This document shows positions 22,466 to 34,679 of a stretch of 64,000 nt of DNA, in pieces. Source of the DNA: Dipteronia dyeriana. Lineage: Eukaryota > Streptophyta > Magnoliopsida > Sapindales > Sapindaceae. Location of the stretch: NCBI GenBank assembly GCA_032871835.1, contig CM065296.1, positions 115,826,146 to 115,890,145 on the forward strand, in the 5' to 3' direction. Below the pieces are notes generated by a model. That model ran no database searches. It was not told where the DNA came from and saw only the letters and a program-made list of their open reading frames with translations. A program made the position numbers and the translations under genes. Every line of letters starts with the position of its first letter. Position 1 is the first letter of the stretch.

Positions 22466-24109
22466 CACATACTCTGGTGAGCATTGGTATTTGAACCTTC
22501 TTTAATTTTATTTTTATTTTTTGAATTTTTCATGAGAATAACGCATATGATTTGTTTCCACTTTCCAAATTGATTTTGCTTCTGTTAAAAAAACATGTTG
22601 TTTGCTGCATTCACTTTATGTAGGGTAGAAATGGGTATAAATTTCTTCTAATCTCTGATCAGAAACTTTAAAGACATTGCATCATTCTAATTGTAATTCT
22701 TATACTATGCCTAATTCTTAAACATACTAACATTTAATTTAATTATACAATTTTAGTAAGTTTAGAGTTGTTATGCTTTGAAACTCACCTGTGATGGGTC
22801 ATTCAGTGCCATTTTACAGGGGCTCCTCTTTTGCTAATGCCGGAGTTGGCATGTTCTTTGAGTAGGCAACTAATGATACAAGTTTAAACACCTCAGTTAT
22901 ATGAGGGTAATCAACAAGGCTTAGGAGTTTCTGTTGGAAATGACTTAAATTGGAATGAATTTGCCAGTGGATTTTATACATCGTGCTGTAAAGAAAAACT
23001 TATTTAAGTTGGTTTAAAATGTGACTCAATTGTTATGTTACATTATATCTTGTATGGCCATCTCCTTTCTGATTGTGAAGGAAAGCTTTTGTTTTGCATT
23101 TCTGATTGAGATGATTAACTTGATAATTCGGTTTTTTCCAGCGACCTGGTAGCAGTTTTGTGCAGTGAGACCTTCATTTTGCATGTGATTAGAAGACTGA
23201 CTAGGTGAGACTTGCATGTTGGGGCTAAAGGGATAAAAGTAAGTGCTTGTGCATATTTATTGAAGAACATGTAGCTAATGCAAGCTTTGTCGAGTCTTTG
23301 ACAATTGACATCCCTTACCATTTTGTTCTTCAGAGATCTGTTGTAACCTCTTGTTAGTTTCGTTATGGAAATAATTATGTAACATTAAGCCATCTTTGGG
23401 GCAATATACCATGTGCAACTCAGGTATGCCCGCCTCATGCAAGTTTTTCATCCATGGGAGATCCCATTCGATTCTAGTGATCTATATGCATGAGCATAAG
23501 AATCGTGTATGCACATATTCTCAATTAACAGTGATGATCAAACAAGTGTGTTATGGACGTGTTCTCAATTAATAGTGATGATCGAACGGATTTGGATTTT
23601 GGTGGTAAATTTAGGATGAGCGGCCTATCCGCAGATTTTGTGCAGCAAGTTATGAACTGCGAGTAATAATCTACCTCATGATGCATGATCCTGCTCTTGT
23701 TAATGTCTTTTTCTTTCCAATGTAAATTTTGTGATACATAGAGAGAAAAATACAGTTAAAATATATATATTCATTTTCTTCTCGGTGTGTACTGATATGA
23801 TTTACATCAGTGCGTTATATGTAGACCACTGATTATGGAGAAGTTTCGACAAGTGTACATTTGAGTCTAAATATGTAAATCTAATGGTTCAAGTCGTACC
23901 GATAAATTTATATTAATAAGTACTGATTTGAAATTATATATATATGACCTAGACATGACTGAGAATTGTTGTATTTTTTTAATATATAATAACATTAATA
24001 TTATATTGATTAAATGATGTGGTAAGCAATTTATTAATTAACTACTGGTACACATTATCCTATAACTTATAGTGTAACTGGTGTGACAAATTATTTATTT
24101 ATTAATTAT
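22466..24109. other. Intergenic: 3' UTR of REM A, then unassigned DNA
   Basis: No coding exon recognised. The first several hundred bases are likely 3' UTR. A 28-bp sequence at 24048-24075 recurs at 26653-26680, on the other side of the LTR pair. Confidence 0.5.
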
Positions 24110-24702
24110 TGTAGAACCAGTAAATCCTACTGTTAAAATTATAGATTTTGAGGTATCGACAAGTCTTCTCAATATCCAAGTTAGACAATTTATGAACAAA
24201 TTCGATAATTTAAATAAAAGAATAAACAATATAGATTCTAAAGAAAATTGTAGATAATGTTTGTTAAGCCATGGGTGGTGTCGTTTAGAGAGTGGAGAGT
24301 ATTTGAGATGAGGTTCCGATGGTCGGAATATTGAATTGAGAGAGTGATAATTTTATCAATTGATTTTTTTTGAGTCGGGAATTATAGGACCGAATCCTTC
24401 ATCTCTTTTAAAGAAGAGGGTGCTAATTATAATATTTGTTATCTAAACCCTTAAGTGGGGCTTCTTTAATCGGTTACATGTAATTACTCTCCATAATTAT
24501 TTCTTGATTTTATGGAACTCTACAAATGTCATTCATAACCAATTTGAATTGACAGTTACAATTGTTTTGTAACTGAAATACTTGATCAACTAGCAATCAA
24601 GTCGGTTGGTGACTTGAGTTTGGGTCATGGGTCGGACCCTTGGACTTGGACTTGGACTTTCGTATTGGGCCTAGGGCCTATTTTTAATTGGCCTATTTTT
24701 GG
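24110..24702. repeat. Left LTR-like direct repeat
   Basis: Matches 26023-26632 along its length, with scattered substitutions and a ~20-bp indel near 24280/26205. Confidence 0.75.
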
Positions 24703-24929
24703 ATACCTCTGAGTTAAAGTCTTCAAATTAGAGAGTTGATTGTTTCGATAGAACTCTTGCGTTGATCGGTCTACAAGATAATCGTTGGTAGTTTCCAATG
24801 TTAATTGGATAGAAACATCGTTGGTTGAATTATTTTGACATCCCCATCCTTTTGTAGTAAACTCATAAGAAGTCTTTTGAATATGTCTATTTCGTCCACT
24901 TATTTTTTATTGGACGTTAGTTGATCGAC

Positions 24930-25250
24930 GGTGTTGGGCGTTATTCGTAGCTCGATGTAGAGCAAAATTTAGTCGACTGCTCGATGTAGAGTCAAATTTT
25001 GTCGACGGCTCGATGTTGAGCCAAATTTGTCGACTGCTAGATGTAGAGCCAAATTTTGTTGACCGCTCGATGTAAAGCCAAATTTTGTTGACTGCTCGAT
25101 GTAAAGCCAAATTTTATCGATTGCTCAATGTAGAACTAAATTTTGTCGACTGCTCGTTGCTCGATATATAGCCAAATTTCGTAGGTTGTTCAATATATAG
25201 CCAAATTTTGTAGACAACTCGATGTAGAGCCAAATTTGTAGAATAATTTA
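24930..25250. repeat. ~30-bp minisatellite inside the LTR pair
   Basis: About ten imperfect copies of a unit containing CTCGATGTAGAGCCAAATTT and GTCGAC(T/G)G. The minus-strand open frame over it is a by-product of the repeat. Confidence 0.85.
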
Positions 25251-26022
25251 TTTATTTTTTCAAAGGATCGTAACTTGATCCAATTTTGTACAACACTCGA
25301 CATAGAGCGAAACTTGAGCACGACATATGGCTCGAAGAAAAGCCATTAGACAAATTGATTGTCGCTTGGCGTGAAGTGATGACATGATTGAAAATTTCAA
25401 TGTAGAATGATAAATCTTACATGTCGTTAGACTTGAAAGTAGGAAATATCAACTCTTGCATGTCGATCGACTTAAGTGTTTTAAACTTCTCTGATGTAGC
25501 TTTCATATTCTATCATGTGAAACATTCAATTTTCTTTATTTTTTAGATAGGCAAAGATAAAGTTAATATATGGAGAGTGTACCAGATTTTTAACACAATA
25601 ATAGGAATCGATAAATTATTGATAGCAGAGAGATAGATAATTCGACATTAAAAGTATTAAATTACTAAAATCAAAGACCAATCATTTTTTTTGGTTAACA
25701 TGGTAATAAGAGCAATATATTCTAACCTTTTGTAATTCCACTTACTAGTACTTGTAGAATCGTGAAACTTTTTTTTTTTTGTTGATCGGATGCTGAATTT
25801 TATTCAAGGGGGTTGACGGATTTGTTAGGATGGCATTCGTTTCCGTCGTTCATATTGATTCGACATGATTGTATGAGGGTAGATCAACCTCTACTCTTGT
25901 CTGATGAGTTGAGTATTGAGATTCATCGGAGAGGGTGTTTGAGCCATTTTGTCTGGTATATATTCTTACAAATTTGTTAGTCTTGCAAAAAAAATTGTCG
26001 AACCCCATGGTGGGCACCAAAC

Positions 26023-26632
26023 TGTAAAACCAGAAAATCCTACGGTCAAAATTGTAGATTTCGGGGCACCAACAAGTCTACTCAACATCCAAGTTAGACA
26101 ATTTATGAACAAATTCGATAATTTAAATAAAAGAATAAATAATGTATATTCTAAAGCAAACCATAGATAAGGCTTGTCGAGCCATGAGTGGTGTCATTTG
26201 GAGAGCCTTATGTTCGTTTGGGCTGATCGTGGAGAGTATTTGAGATGAGGTTCCGATGGTCGGAATATTGAATTGAGAGAGTGATAATTTTATCAGGTGA
26301 TGTCTATTGAGTCGGGAATTATGGGATCGAATCCTCCACCTCTCTTGGAGAGGAGGATGCTATTTATAGTGTTTGTAGTATAAACACTTAAGTTGGACAT
26401 TTTTAGTCGGTTACATGCAATTACTCTCCATAATTCTTTCTTGATTTTATGGGACTCCATAAATATCATTCATAGTCAATTTGAATTGACAATTACAATT
26501 GCTTTATAACTGAAAAACTTGATCAACTAGCAATTAAGTCGACTGGTGACTTGAGTTTGAGTTATGGATCAGACCCTTAGACCTGGACTCTCGTATTGGG
26601 CCTAAAGCCTATTTTTAATTGTGCTATTTTTT
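26023..26632. repeat. Right LTR-like direct repeat
   Basis: Second copy of the repeat at 24110-24702. It is preceded by GGTGGGCACCAAAC, a sequence often found at LTR borders. Confidence 0.75.
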
Positions 26633-26680
26633 ACTACTACAACTACGTACATGTACACATTATCCTATAATTTATAGTGT

Positions 26681-27527
26681 TGAGAGGTGATAACACACTT
26701 TGGTTAATTATTTAAATCATATAGTATTACTCATATAATAATAATAACTCAAACAGGCTTTAATCTGATTCAATAATAAGTCAGGTGTACTTCAATCCGA
26801 TTAAATTATTAGCTCCGTAAATGTAATTGGCATTTTTCATAAATTGTCGAAACTTATGTAGCGAGCTGCCAAAAGTCAACTGTATGTACCGGAGGAAAGC
26901 TTAACCACATAAGGGGTAACATAGGGAAGTAGTCAAGTAGGGAACAGAGAATGTTGGTACTTAGTACCATGGAGCAGAAAGATTCTAGCATATCTATTTA
27001 CTCGTGATACTGTGACAGAGAAATATATGAACAAATGGACATGCATTTTCTGATTAGACGTGCATCTAATGCAAAGTCAAGAAAAAAAAATACATATCTT
27101 TAAAATAAACATAATTTTCTAATTTATCTCTTAAATTACTATGTTTTCCGGATTGAACTGTTATCGATAGAGAGTTTCTTTTTATACTTCATAAATCATC
27201 CGTTTAGATTTCATTTTTAATATTTTTATTAATAAAAATATTAATCTAAATTAGAAATACAAAACAAGATAAAAAAAAATCTAAATATACTTAGAACCAG
27301 TTTTGTTTAGAAAACAATTTAGTCACAAAAAAAAGTATAATGACATTTTGGACATCTTATTTAAATGTAAAAACAAAAAAAATAATTATGGGTAAAAGTG
27401 TCCGTTCAAGCAAGATTAAATAGAAACATGGGCAAAGTGGAACTTTCATATGTTTTATCGGTTAATTGTTTGATCAATTGGACTAAAGTGATATAGTTAT
27501 GAAAAACTAGAGACTATAGTTATTAAT
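26681..27527. other. AT-rich intergenic DNA, nothing recognised
   Basis: No gene, terminal repeat or conserved protein segment was seen between the LTR pair and the nested transposon cluster. Confidence 0.5.
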
Positions 27528-28039
27528 ACGGTAAATAGAGATGTACTTTTGGAGAATGTGGATGGATATAGATCCTCCCTTTTCCACATTTGAGGAAAAT
27601 AGGGATGAGGATTTTTGGGGGGAGGTATATCCATCCCCATCCCTAGTTATTTCATTTTTCCTATTTTTTCCTGTCTCCTTGTTTCCCTCGGTCCCCCATT
27701 TCTCGTTTCCTCATTTAACTAAAAATTACAAATTAAACAAAAACAAACAAACATTTCATTATAAATACAAAATAAAATCCATTAATGCATTACAAATACA
27801 AAATAAAGTGTTTCAAATAACTCAAAGTTTAAAACTAAACCAACCTCATATATGAAGCAATACAAACTGTTTTTTAACCAAAAAAACTTCACATAATAGA
27901 TAATCTAAAGAGATTAACAACAAATTCATTGTCAAGTACTTTAAAAAATCTCTAAGGTTATGTTTTAAAGGTAAAAAGAGTAAATGTGTTTATATATCTA
28001 GGTTCAAAAAATAAAAACTAAAAATAAAATATATATTAT

Positions 28040-28904
28040 TGTTGACGTCAATTTCTGGATGCGTGAGAAAAGTCAACAAGATCGGATTTTAGCTGTGATT
28101 TCAAAGAGAAAGGGAATGAGGGTAATTGGATACAAGTTTTACGTGGTAAAACTCCGATGACCGGAGAAACGTCCACGAGTGGTTGAATAAACAACCGAGC
28201 CAAAATCCACTATAGAAAAAGATTTACAACTCTCGATCTTTTTTTTTTTTTTGTCTTTGCTATATCTGTTTGTGAGGAGATTATGAGTCTATTTATATGT
28301 GCATAGAACCCTAATCCTTTTTGTACAAGCAACTAAAGATCTTTGTATTTAATTATGATTGGTTACTTGTTCAAAGTAGTCTGTCTTCTTTCCTATTTCG
28401 GAGACTTGTATAGAGATCGAATGGGGCTCTAGTGATATAGTCCAGTTAGGACTTTCCTTACAAATACGTAAAGTCTTTTTGAAGCATTAAATTTGTTGTA
28501 TGATTTGGTTATGTTTGGTATTCTATTCTTCTTAGAATTCTTCTTTGATATGGATATCTTCGCGTATTTTAAAGACTCTTGACTCGTGTGAGTTACGCGC
28601 TGGGCTTCTTTATTCGGTTTTCTTCATGTTTGTCCCGAGTATAAAATAATATTAGCTGGTCCCGAATGATATCATCTGATCCCGAGACACGTTATCAGCT
28701 AACCTCGAGTGTCGCTAACTGACTCCGAGTAGTATATGACGTCAGTTGACCCCGAGTAGGTTTTGTTCAATACTTGTTTACTTGGGCTTCTTTTCTTTAG
28801 TGATGTTTTACAAGATATTTTCTGAATGCCTATTCGAATGTCCACCTGGTAATTCTATCATTTTTGTCAATGACGTGTACGTCTGATAAAATTTACATAT
28901 GACA
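28040..28904 (-). repeat. 3' LTR of Tat-type element (865 bp)
   Basis: Plus-strand ends TGTTGACGTC...ATATGACA. The segment 28427-28904 matches 39466-39947 closely. Preceded on the plus side by target duplication ATTAT. Confidence 0.85.
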
Positions 28905-28914
28905 ATACCCCCTT
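28905..28914 (-). other. Polypurine tract of Tat-type element
   Basis: The minus strand reads AAGGGGGTAT immediately before the LTR start TGTCATATG, the normal position of the plus-strand primer. Confidence 0.75.
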
Positions 28915-29529
28915 AAAATATTTTTGCCGAACAGGGTTTCGATCCGGGCAAAAGTATTTTAATCAACCCTTCAATTTTTACGTCTCTTTAGGGTGGACGT
29001 TGATTGGATCGGTTCACTTTTAGAGTGAACCGATAAAAAACCGATACTATTCGGTTTTTGAAAAAGTGATCCGATCCGATCCGATATACAATTGTCAACC
29101 GATCAAAAACCGATTAAACCGAACCGGTTCGGTTCGGTTCGGTTTTTTCGGTTTTGGGCCGATTGGGCCCAAGTATTGGGCTTTAATTTATAAAATGTTC
29201 TATAGTCTCAAAAATTGAAAAACAAAACACAAGTTTTTCATATGTTGGGGTCTTTTTGACCGAATATAATTAAATTACTGCATAAGTGATAAGTCTATAA
29301 TACAAATAAAAACATGTAAGCAACTATAAATTATTTAAACAATAAGTCCATAATACAAATAAAAACAACTACAAATTATACAAACATTAAGTCCATAACA
29401 CAAACAAAAACAACTAAAAATTATTCAAACAATAAATCCATAATACAAATACATCCATAATACAAATACATCCATAATACAAATAAAAACAACCATTGAA
29501 TCCAAACTCGAATCAATTCTTCAGTACTT

Positions 29530-31803
29530 TTAAGAATCAAATGTTGGCATTGATGACAATGTTTTTGACAACTTCTCAAGCTCTGTATATAGACAAAAGT
29601 AAAGTTTAATATATTTGAAATAAAACATGAAAATAGTAAAAGATAAGCTTGTTATCAAATTGATTAATAAATACTAACCGGTTTCAGCATCTTCAATGAA
29701 TTGCAAATTTTCTAACGATGAATCATCATTTTGAGCTAGCATTACTTCTTCTTCAAGTTGACTCCTATGATACTTGGCTTGCAACCAATTTTGTGTACAA
29801 ATCAAACACTCCACCATTTTAGGAGTCTATGAACTCCGAAATGGATCTAGAACTCGTCCTCCATTACTAAATGCAGACTCAGACACAACAGTGGAAATCG
29901 GCATTGCAAACACATCTTTGGCAAACAATGCCAAAATGAGATAATGTGCACTAGAAACACTCCACCAAGTCAATACATCAAAATTAGAACGTTTCCGTTC
30001 AACAGGCTCTAACAAATACCTCTCAACCTCATTTCTACACATAAGATTTTCTTGATTCTCAACTGTTTCCGAAAAGGCTATGGAAAGGTCAAATACACTA
30101 CTATCATCACTTTCTAGATCACAAAATGTGGAAATTTCAGCACCAGCAGCAGCAGTAGCAGCACCACCACCACCGTTGAATAATGCACTATAACATTCAT
30201 ATAACTCAACAAGTACATTTTTTATGTTTGAAGTCATTGATTCACGATTTGCAACACCATAGAAAACCGAAAAACAGTAAGACACATATTGCAATTTGTA
30301 CCTAGGGTCTAACACCACTGCTACTATCAACAACTTGTTCGTTTTCTCCAAACTCCCCCAATATTTTTCAAACTTAATTTTCATACTAGAGGCCATTTGA
30401 CACACAAGGTGATTCACATCACCACTCATTGATGTCAATTGGTTGTTAATTGTGCTCCATTTATGAAAATATAAGTTTGAAGTGACACTCAATGAAGCAC
30501 TAAATTGCAAAGTAACATCATAAAATGTTTTCAAGAATTGGACAAATACCTTAGCATTCTCCCAATCTTTAAAATGTGGTGGCCCAATTCGCTTTTGCTC
30601 ATTTTCATCCTCCTTAAAATAGGTTTGGTAGTGTAAATCTTCATCATCCAACCGATCAAATGCTTTGACAAATTTGAGTGAACTTGTCAACATTAGATAG
30701 GTTGAATTCCACCTAGTAGGCACATCCAACACTACAAGGCCCTTGTTTTGGATTTTTTCACTCTCAACATTTTTTTTGAACTTCTCGAATCTACTAGGAG
30801 ACGATTTTACAAATTTCACGGCATTACGTATGGCACACACCGACTCATGCATCTCTTTTAACCCATCGTTTACAATTAGATTCACAATATGTGCACAACA
30901 CCGTAAATGCAAATACTTGCCACCCAAAATCGCACCATCTGCATGCCAACTATTCAACTTTCGAATCACATAAAGAATGGATGTATTGTTAGAACTTGCA
31001 TTATCTACAGTGATTGTGAAAACTCTATCAATACCCCAATCGATTAACACTTTCTCAATACACTTCCCAATGGTCTCCCCTCTATGATCGAAAATTTGAG
31101 TAAAACTCGAAATCCTCTTTTGCAATTGCCAATTTTCATCAACATAATGGGCCGTCACAACCATATAATTGATATTTTGGATTGATGTCCAAGTATCAGT
31201 GGTAAGACAAACTCTTACCTTTCTCTCTTTAAATTGTTTCATCAAAGACGTCTTCATATCAACATACATTTGCAAAATATCCCTAACTATTGTTCTTCAA
31301 TATGGGACATCAAACCTAGGCATACCCACACGACAAAATTTACGAAAACCCCGTTTCTCTACAAATCTAAATGGTAATTCGTCAACAATCAACATCTCTG
31401 CTAATGCATTCCTAGTATCCTCCTTATTAAAAATACCCAAACCTAAACTACTACCACAACCCTCCTTTGATGATGTTGTAAATGAAGTGATAGAGACTTG
31501 TTTTACTAAACATTTTTGTTTTGGGTCAGCTGCTGCTAATTTAGCGTGATAATTTTTGCACTGATAATCTATGTGCTTATTCATATTGGTTGTCCCAATG
31601 GTATTTGAGTCACAAGCATAGTTTGCTGGACAGTAGTTGCATTGTGCTCTCATTCTCCCACCATCTAGGTATCGTGTAAAATGATTCCAAGCATCAGATC
31701 TAGATCTACCATTTTCACCCACAATTTTAAGTTTCTCTTGTACATGGGGTTTTTCTATTGACTCACTGTTAACTGCTACAACATTATCAATATCATCATT
31801 CAT
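29530..31803 (-). pseudogene. hAT transposase, two in-frame stops
   Basis: ATG 31803. Order: BED zinc finger with CNYC and later H/C ligands (residues about 30-85), LPFRFVEKRGFRKF segment, the RNase-H-like core with LTTDTWTS and ITVDNASSNN, insertion domain, and the C-terminal dimerisation block with WWSV and STVVSESAFS. The frame breaks only at TGA (31297-31299) and TAG (29827-29829); both lie in well-conserved stretches. After the TAG the family sequence continues (TPKMVECLICTQNWLQA) to a donor near 29684, and a last exon (about 29583-29530) encodes KLSKTLSSMPTFDS and a stop. Otherwise well preserved, hence a recently inactivated transposase. Upstream, splice-like sites at about 31810 and 33430 suggest leader introns. 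Confidence 0.88.
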
Positions 31804-32276
31804 TTTCTGTCAAAACATAAAAAATAACAAATAATTAGAGCATATTTTAACATGATTAAAATTCTACACTTTGTAACAATAAACACATAACAGTAGCAAA
31901 TTAACAAGTAATTTTTAGAGAGTGAATTACCTCCTAGCATTAGACAGCAGCTAGCCAGCTACACAGTAGAATCTCACACACTTAATCCGTTAGCTGCAAC
32001 AACTAGAAATAACCCATATACATATCAATTTAAGAAATACATACATCCTCAGAACCTAACTCTAACCCAAATATGTTGATATATAGATCACAAGATCCAA
32101 CTAGCGAGTCAAAGATCAATCAAACAATGTTTAATCTAATATAATCTAGTAAAGGAAGACATAAAAGTAAAAACATTAATTATTTTCGTAGATAAACATA
32201 AAAACTACAATCAATTGAAATTCAGATTTGAACACAAACTTAAAAACATAATGGAAATAAACAATCGGTTAAAGTT

Positions 32277-32690
32277 CTCACCCAAACAATACAGTTAATC
32301 GAAAATGTCTAAGACTGCACTGTCACGATAACATTACCAAAAACTTTAAAAAATTACTAAAAATAGAATATAAACAACTTAGGTGAAACTAGTCATGAAT
32401 GATAGCTTAGTGTCTTTAGATTACAATGCAAAAAGATTCAACCCGAAATTCTCACCCAAACAATACAATTTCTTGAAAATGTTCAATACTGCATTATTGC
32501 GAAAAAAAATTCAGCAATTTTTGTTCAAGTTAAAAAATTTACCAAAAATAGAATATATAACCAATTTAGGTGAAACTAGTCATGAATGAAAGCTTCATGT
32601 CTTTAGATTACAATAAAAAAAGAATCAACACGAAATTCTCACCCAAACATTACAGTTTCTTTAAAATGTCCAAGACTGCACAATTTTCGA
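32277..32690. repeat. Tandem repeat in the hAT 5' region
   Basis: Text beginning CTCACCCAAAC recurs at 32277, 32451 and 32638 (spacings 174 and 187 bp), with shared words GGTGAAACTAGTCATGAATG and TGTCTTTAGATTACAAT. Confidence 0.8.
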
Positions 32691-34679
32691 ATCAATTTTT
32701 TAACAGGTTCACACAAATGACAGCAAAGTATCCATCATATTCTCTCTGGATGATATTATAGTTACAGCTTACAAGCGACAATAAAGAAGTAGTAATTTAA
32801 TCAGCTTGTTTGTCAATTGCATCACAACCTTTAAAGATCTAAAGACAGTTGTACAATATATTATGGGAATTGAAGTTCATAATACAAGAGAGGGTATACA
32901 TATTTCTTAGCATAAATATATCTTGAATTTGCTAAGAAAAAAGGGGCAGGTACATAGAGCTAGTAGAACTCTGACCATATAAGGGTAATAATCCTATCGA
33001 TAAGGTCTTAAAGACTATATAAGTATTTTTAGAGCACTAAAATATGTCACAATCACAACACCTGATAGCATATTCAATGAACAAGGTTTGCCAATACATG
33101 CAAACACCTCTTGGATGAGCATTGGAAGACAGTAAAAATGATCTATAATTGAGATATCTAAAAGGGACAACAACAATTGGTTTGCATCTTACAAGATCAA
33201 AAAGCTCAGCTAGCTGCCTAGACTTGACTAGTTTTTCTGATTCCTTTGACTGAATTTAATTTACTTAATTGGATTGCAATGAAGAAAGATACAGTATCTA
33301 TCTAGATCCTCTTTAATGTCCAAGATTTGACACACAATCAATCAACCAAATTCGACACAAACAAATGAGGAAATCACAAATTCAACACAAACAAATGATG
33401 TAATCACATATTCGAGTTGAAGAGCAATTACCTGAAGCCTAAAGAAGAGCAAATTAGACGAGTTGAAGAAACGCAAATCCAACGAGCTGAAACCAGCCGA
33501 TGCAATTCTTGCAACCAGACCTGAATTGAAGCAGAACCCCAATCAACACTCAACACACAACACTCACAAATAGGAAGTTTGTTTTCATATTTGAAAATTG
33601 TATACAAAACTGCTCAGTTTTATGTATTGTAATATGCAAAACTGATCGAAATGGAAAACCAAAAATAAAGAATGTTGATAAGAAAGACGGAGAAGAAAAT
33701 CATACTCACCGCTCACAAGCTGAACGTCGTCATCGCTGGAACGTGGTCGAACGTGGTCGTCGCTCGAACGTAGTCGAATGTAGTTGTCACTAGAACGTCG
33801 TCGTCACCAGAACGTCGGAAGAAAGAGACGACGAACAGTGGACAAGCGAGACGGCCAACGTGAAAGAGTGAGAGAGTGAGAGACGAGGTTCAGAGGTTGA
33901 GAGATCAGAGACTTAGGGATTTAGGGTTGAGACTTGAGAGGCAACGAGAGAGAGATCAGATGAGGCGTGGGAAAAAAATGATTTTTCTTTATATACCCCG
34001 GTTTTCGGTTCGGTTTTCGGTTTAAGACACCGAACTGGAAAATCCGGTTTTCTCCAATTAAAACCGAACTGAACCGGATTTTACATAAAAACCGGAAAAA
34101 AACCGATTGGATCGGATCGGTTCGGTTCACCGGTTTGGTCCGGTTTAATGGATTTTTGCCCTCCCCTAATGCCAGGGTAAATGTCTTGTCATAATGGCGG
34201 GTCTTAATGGTGACCATGTAAATTCAATTTGCCTCTTCACGCGAGATCTTAATGATTGCGATGTTTTGGAGTTCTGACGGCCTTGACCAGTTCTTCTCTC
34301 AACACGTGTCCTCTACCGCTTTATTTTTCGATGCCATTTATGAGAAACGACCTGCGCATCTCCTAGTACGCCGCCTACGTCATCAAATCTGTCTTTGATT
34401 TTTCCCGGCTTGAGATCCTAGGGTTTCGTGCTATTACCCCTTTAATTTCTCTACTGAAAGGAGTTGCGTTGGTTCATTCTTAGAGGCTCAAATCAGAAAT
34501 TTTCCAGCCCATATTTCTTTACGCAGAAAATCCCTTTTCTCCGTTGAGGATTTTTCATCAGGCTTCTTCATTCAAGGTTAGTTTTAATGAATCCGACTTC
34601 CTGTCGTCGACTATTTACTATAGCTCTCGAAGCGCTTGATCGTGGGGATTTTTAACTGGTTTATTGCGCTCGTAGATTA

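Larger units (their letters stand above)
24110..26632. mobile_element. Non-coding LTR-flanked element (LARD/TRIM-like)
   Basis: Two direct repeats of about 600 bp, both starting TGTA(G/A)AACCAG, flank a 1.3-kb interior. The interior has no gag or pol motif but holds a minisatellite (24930-25250). This matches a non-autonomous LTR retrotransposon, although no primer-binding site or 5-bp target duplication could be shown. The alternative is a segmental duplication of one solo LTR. Confidence 0.6.
28989..34168 (-). mobile_element. hAT transposon inside the Tat-type element
   Basis: About 5.2 kb. The ends are short inverted repeats, TAGGGTGGACG on the left and TAGGGGAGGGC read inward from the right. 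Subterminal regions are packed with GGTTCGG/CCGATCC words (29015-29150 and 34000-34145). It encodes a BED-finger hAT transposase on the minus strand with two stop codons. An 8-bp target duplication could not be found at these borders, so the exact ends may be off by a few bases. Confidence 0.8.

Noticed and set aside
24907..25110. Minus-strand frame with repeated peptide
   Set aside because: By-product of the ~30-bp minisatellite between the LTR-like repeats.
28981..34176. 8-bp target duplication for the inner hAT element
   Set aside because: CGTCTCTT on the left and ATGCCAGG on the right do not match; the ends were kept on terminal-repeat and coding evidence only.
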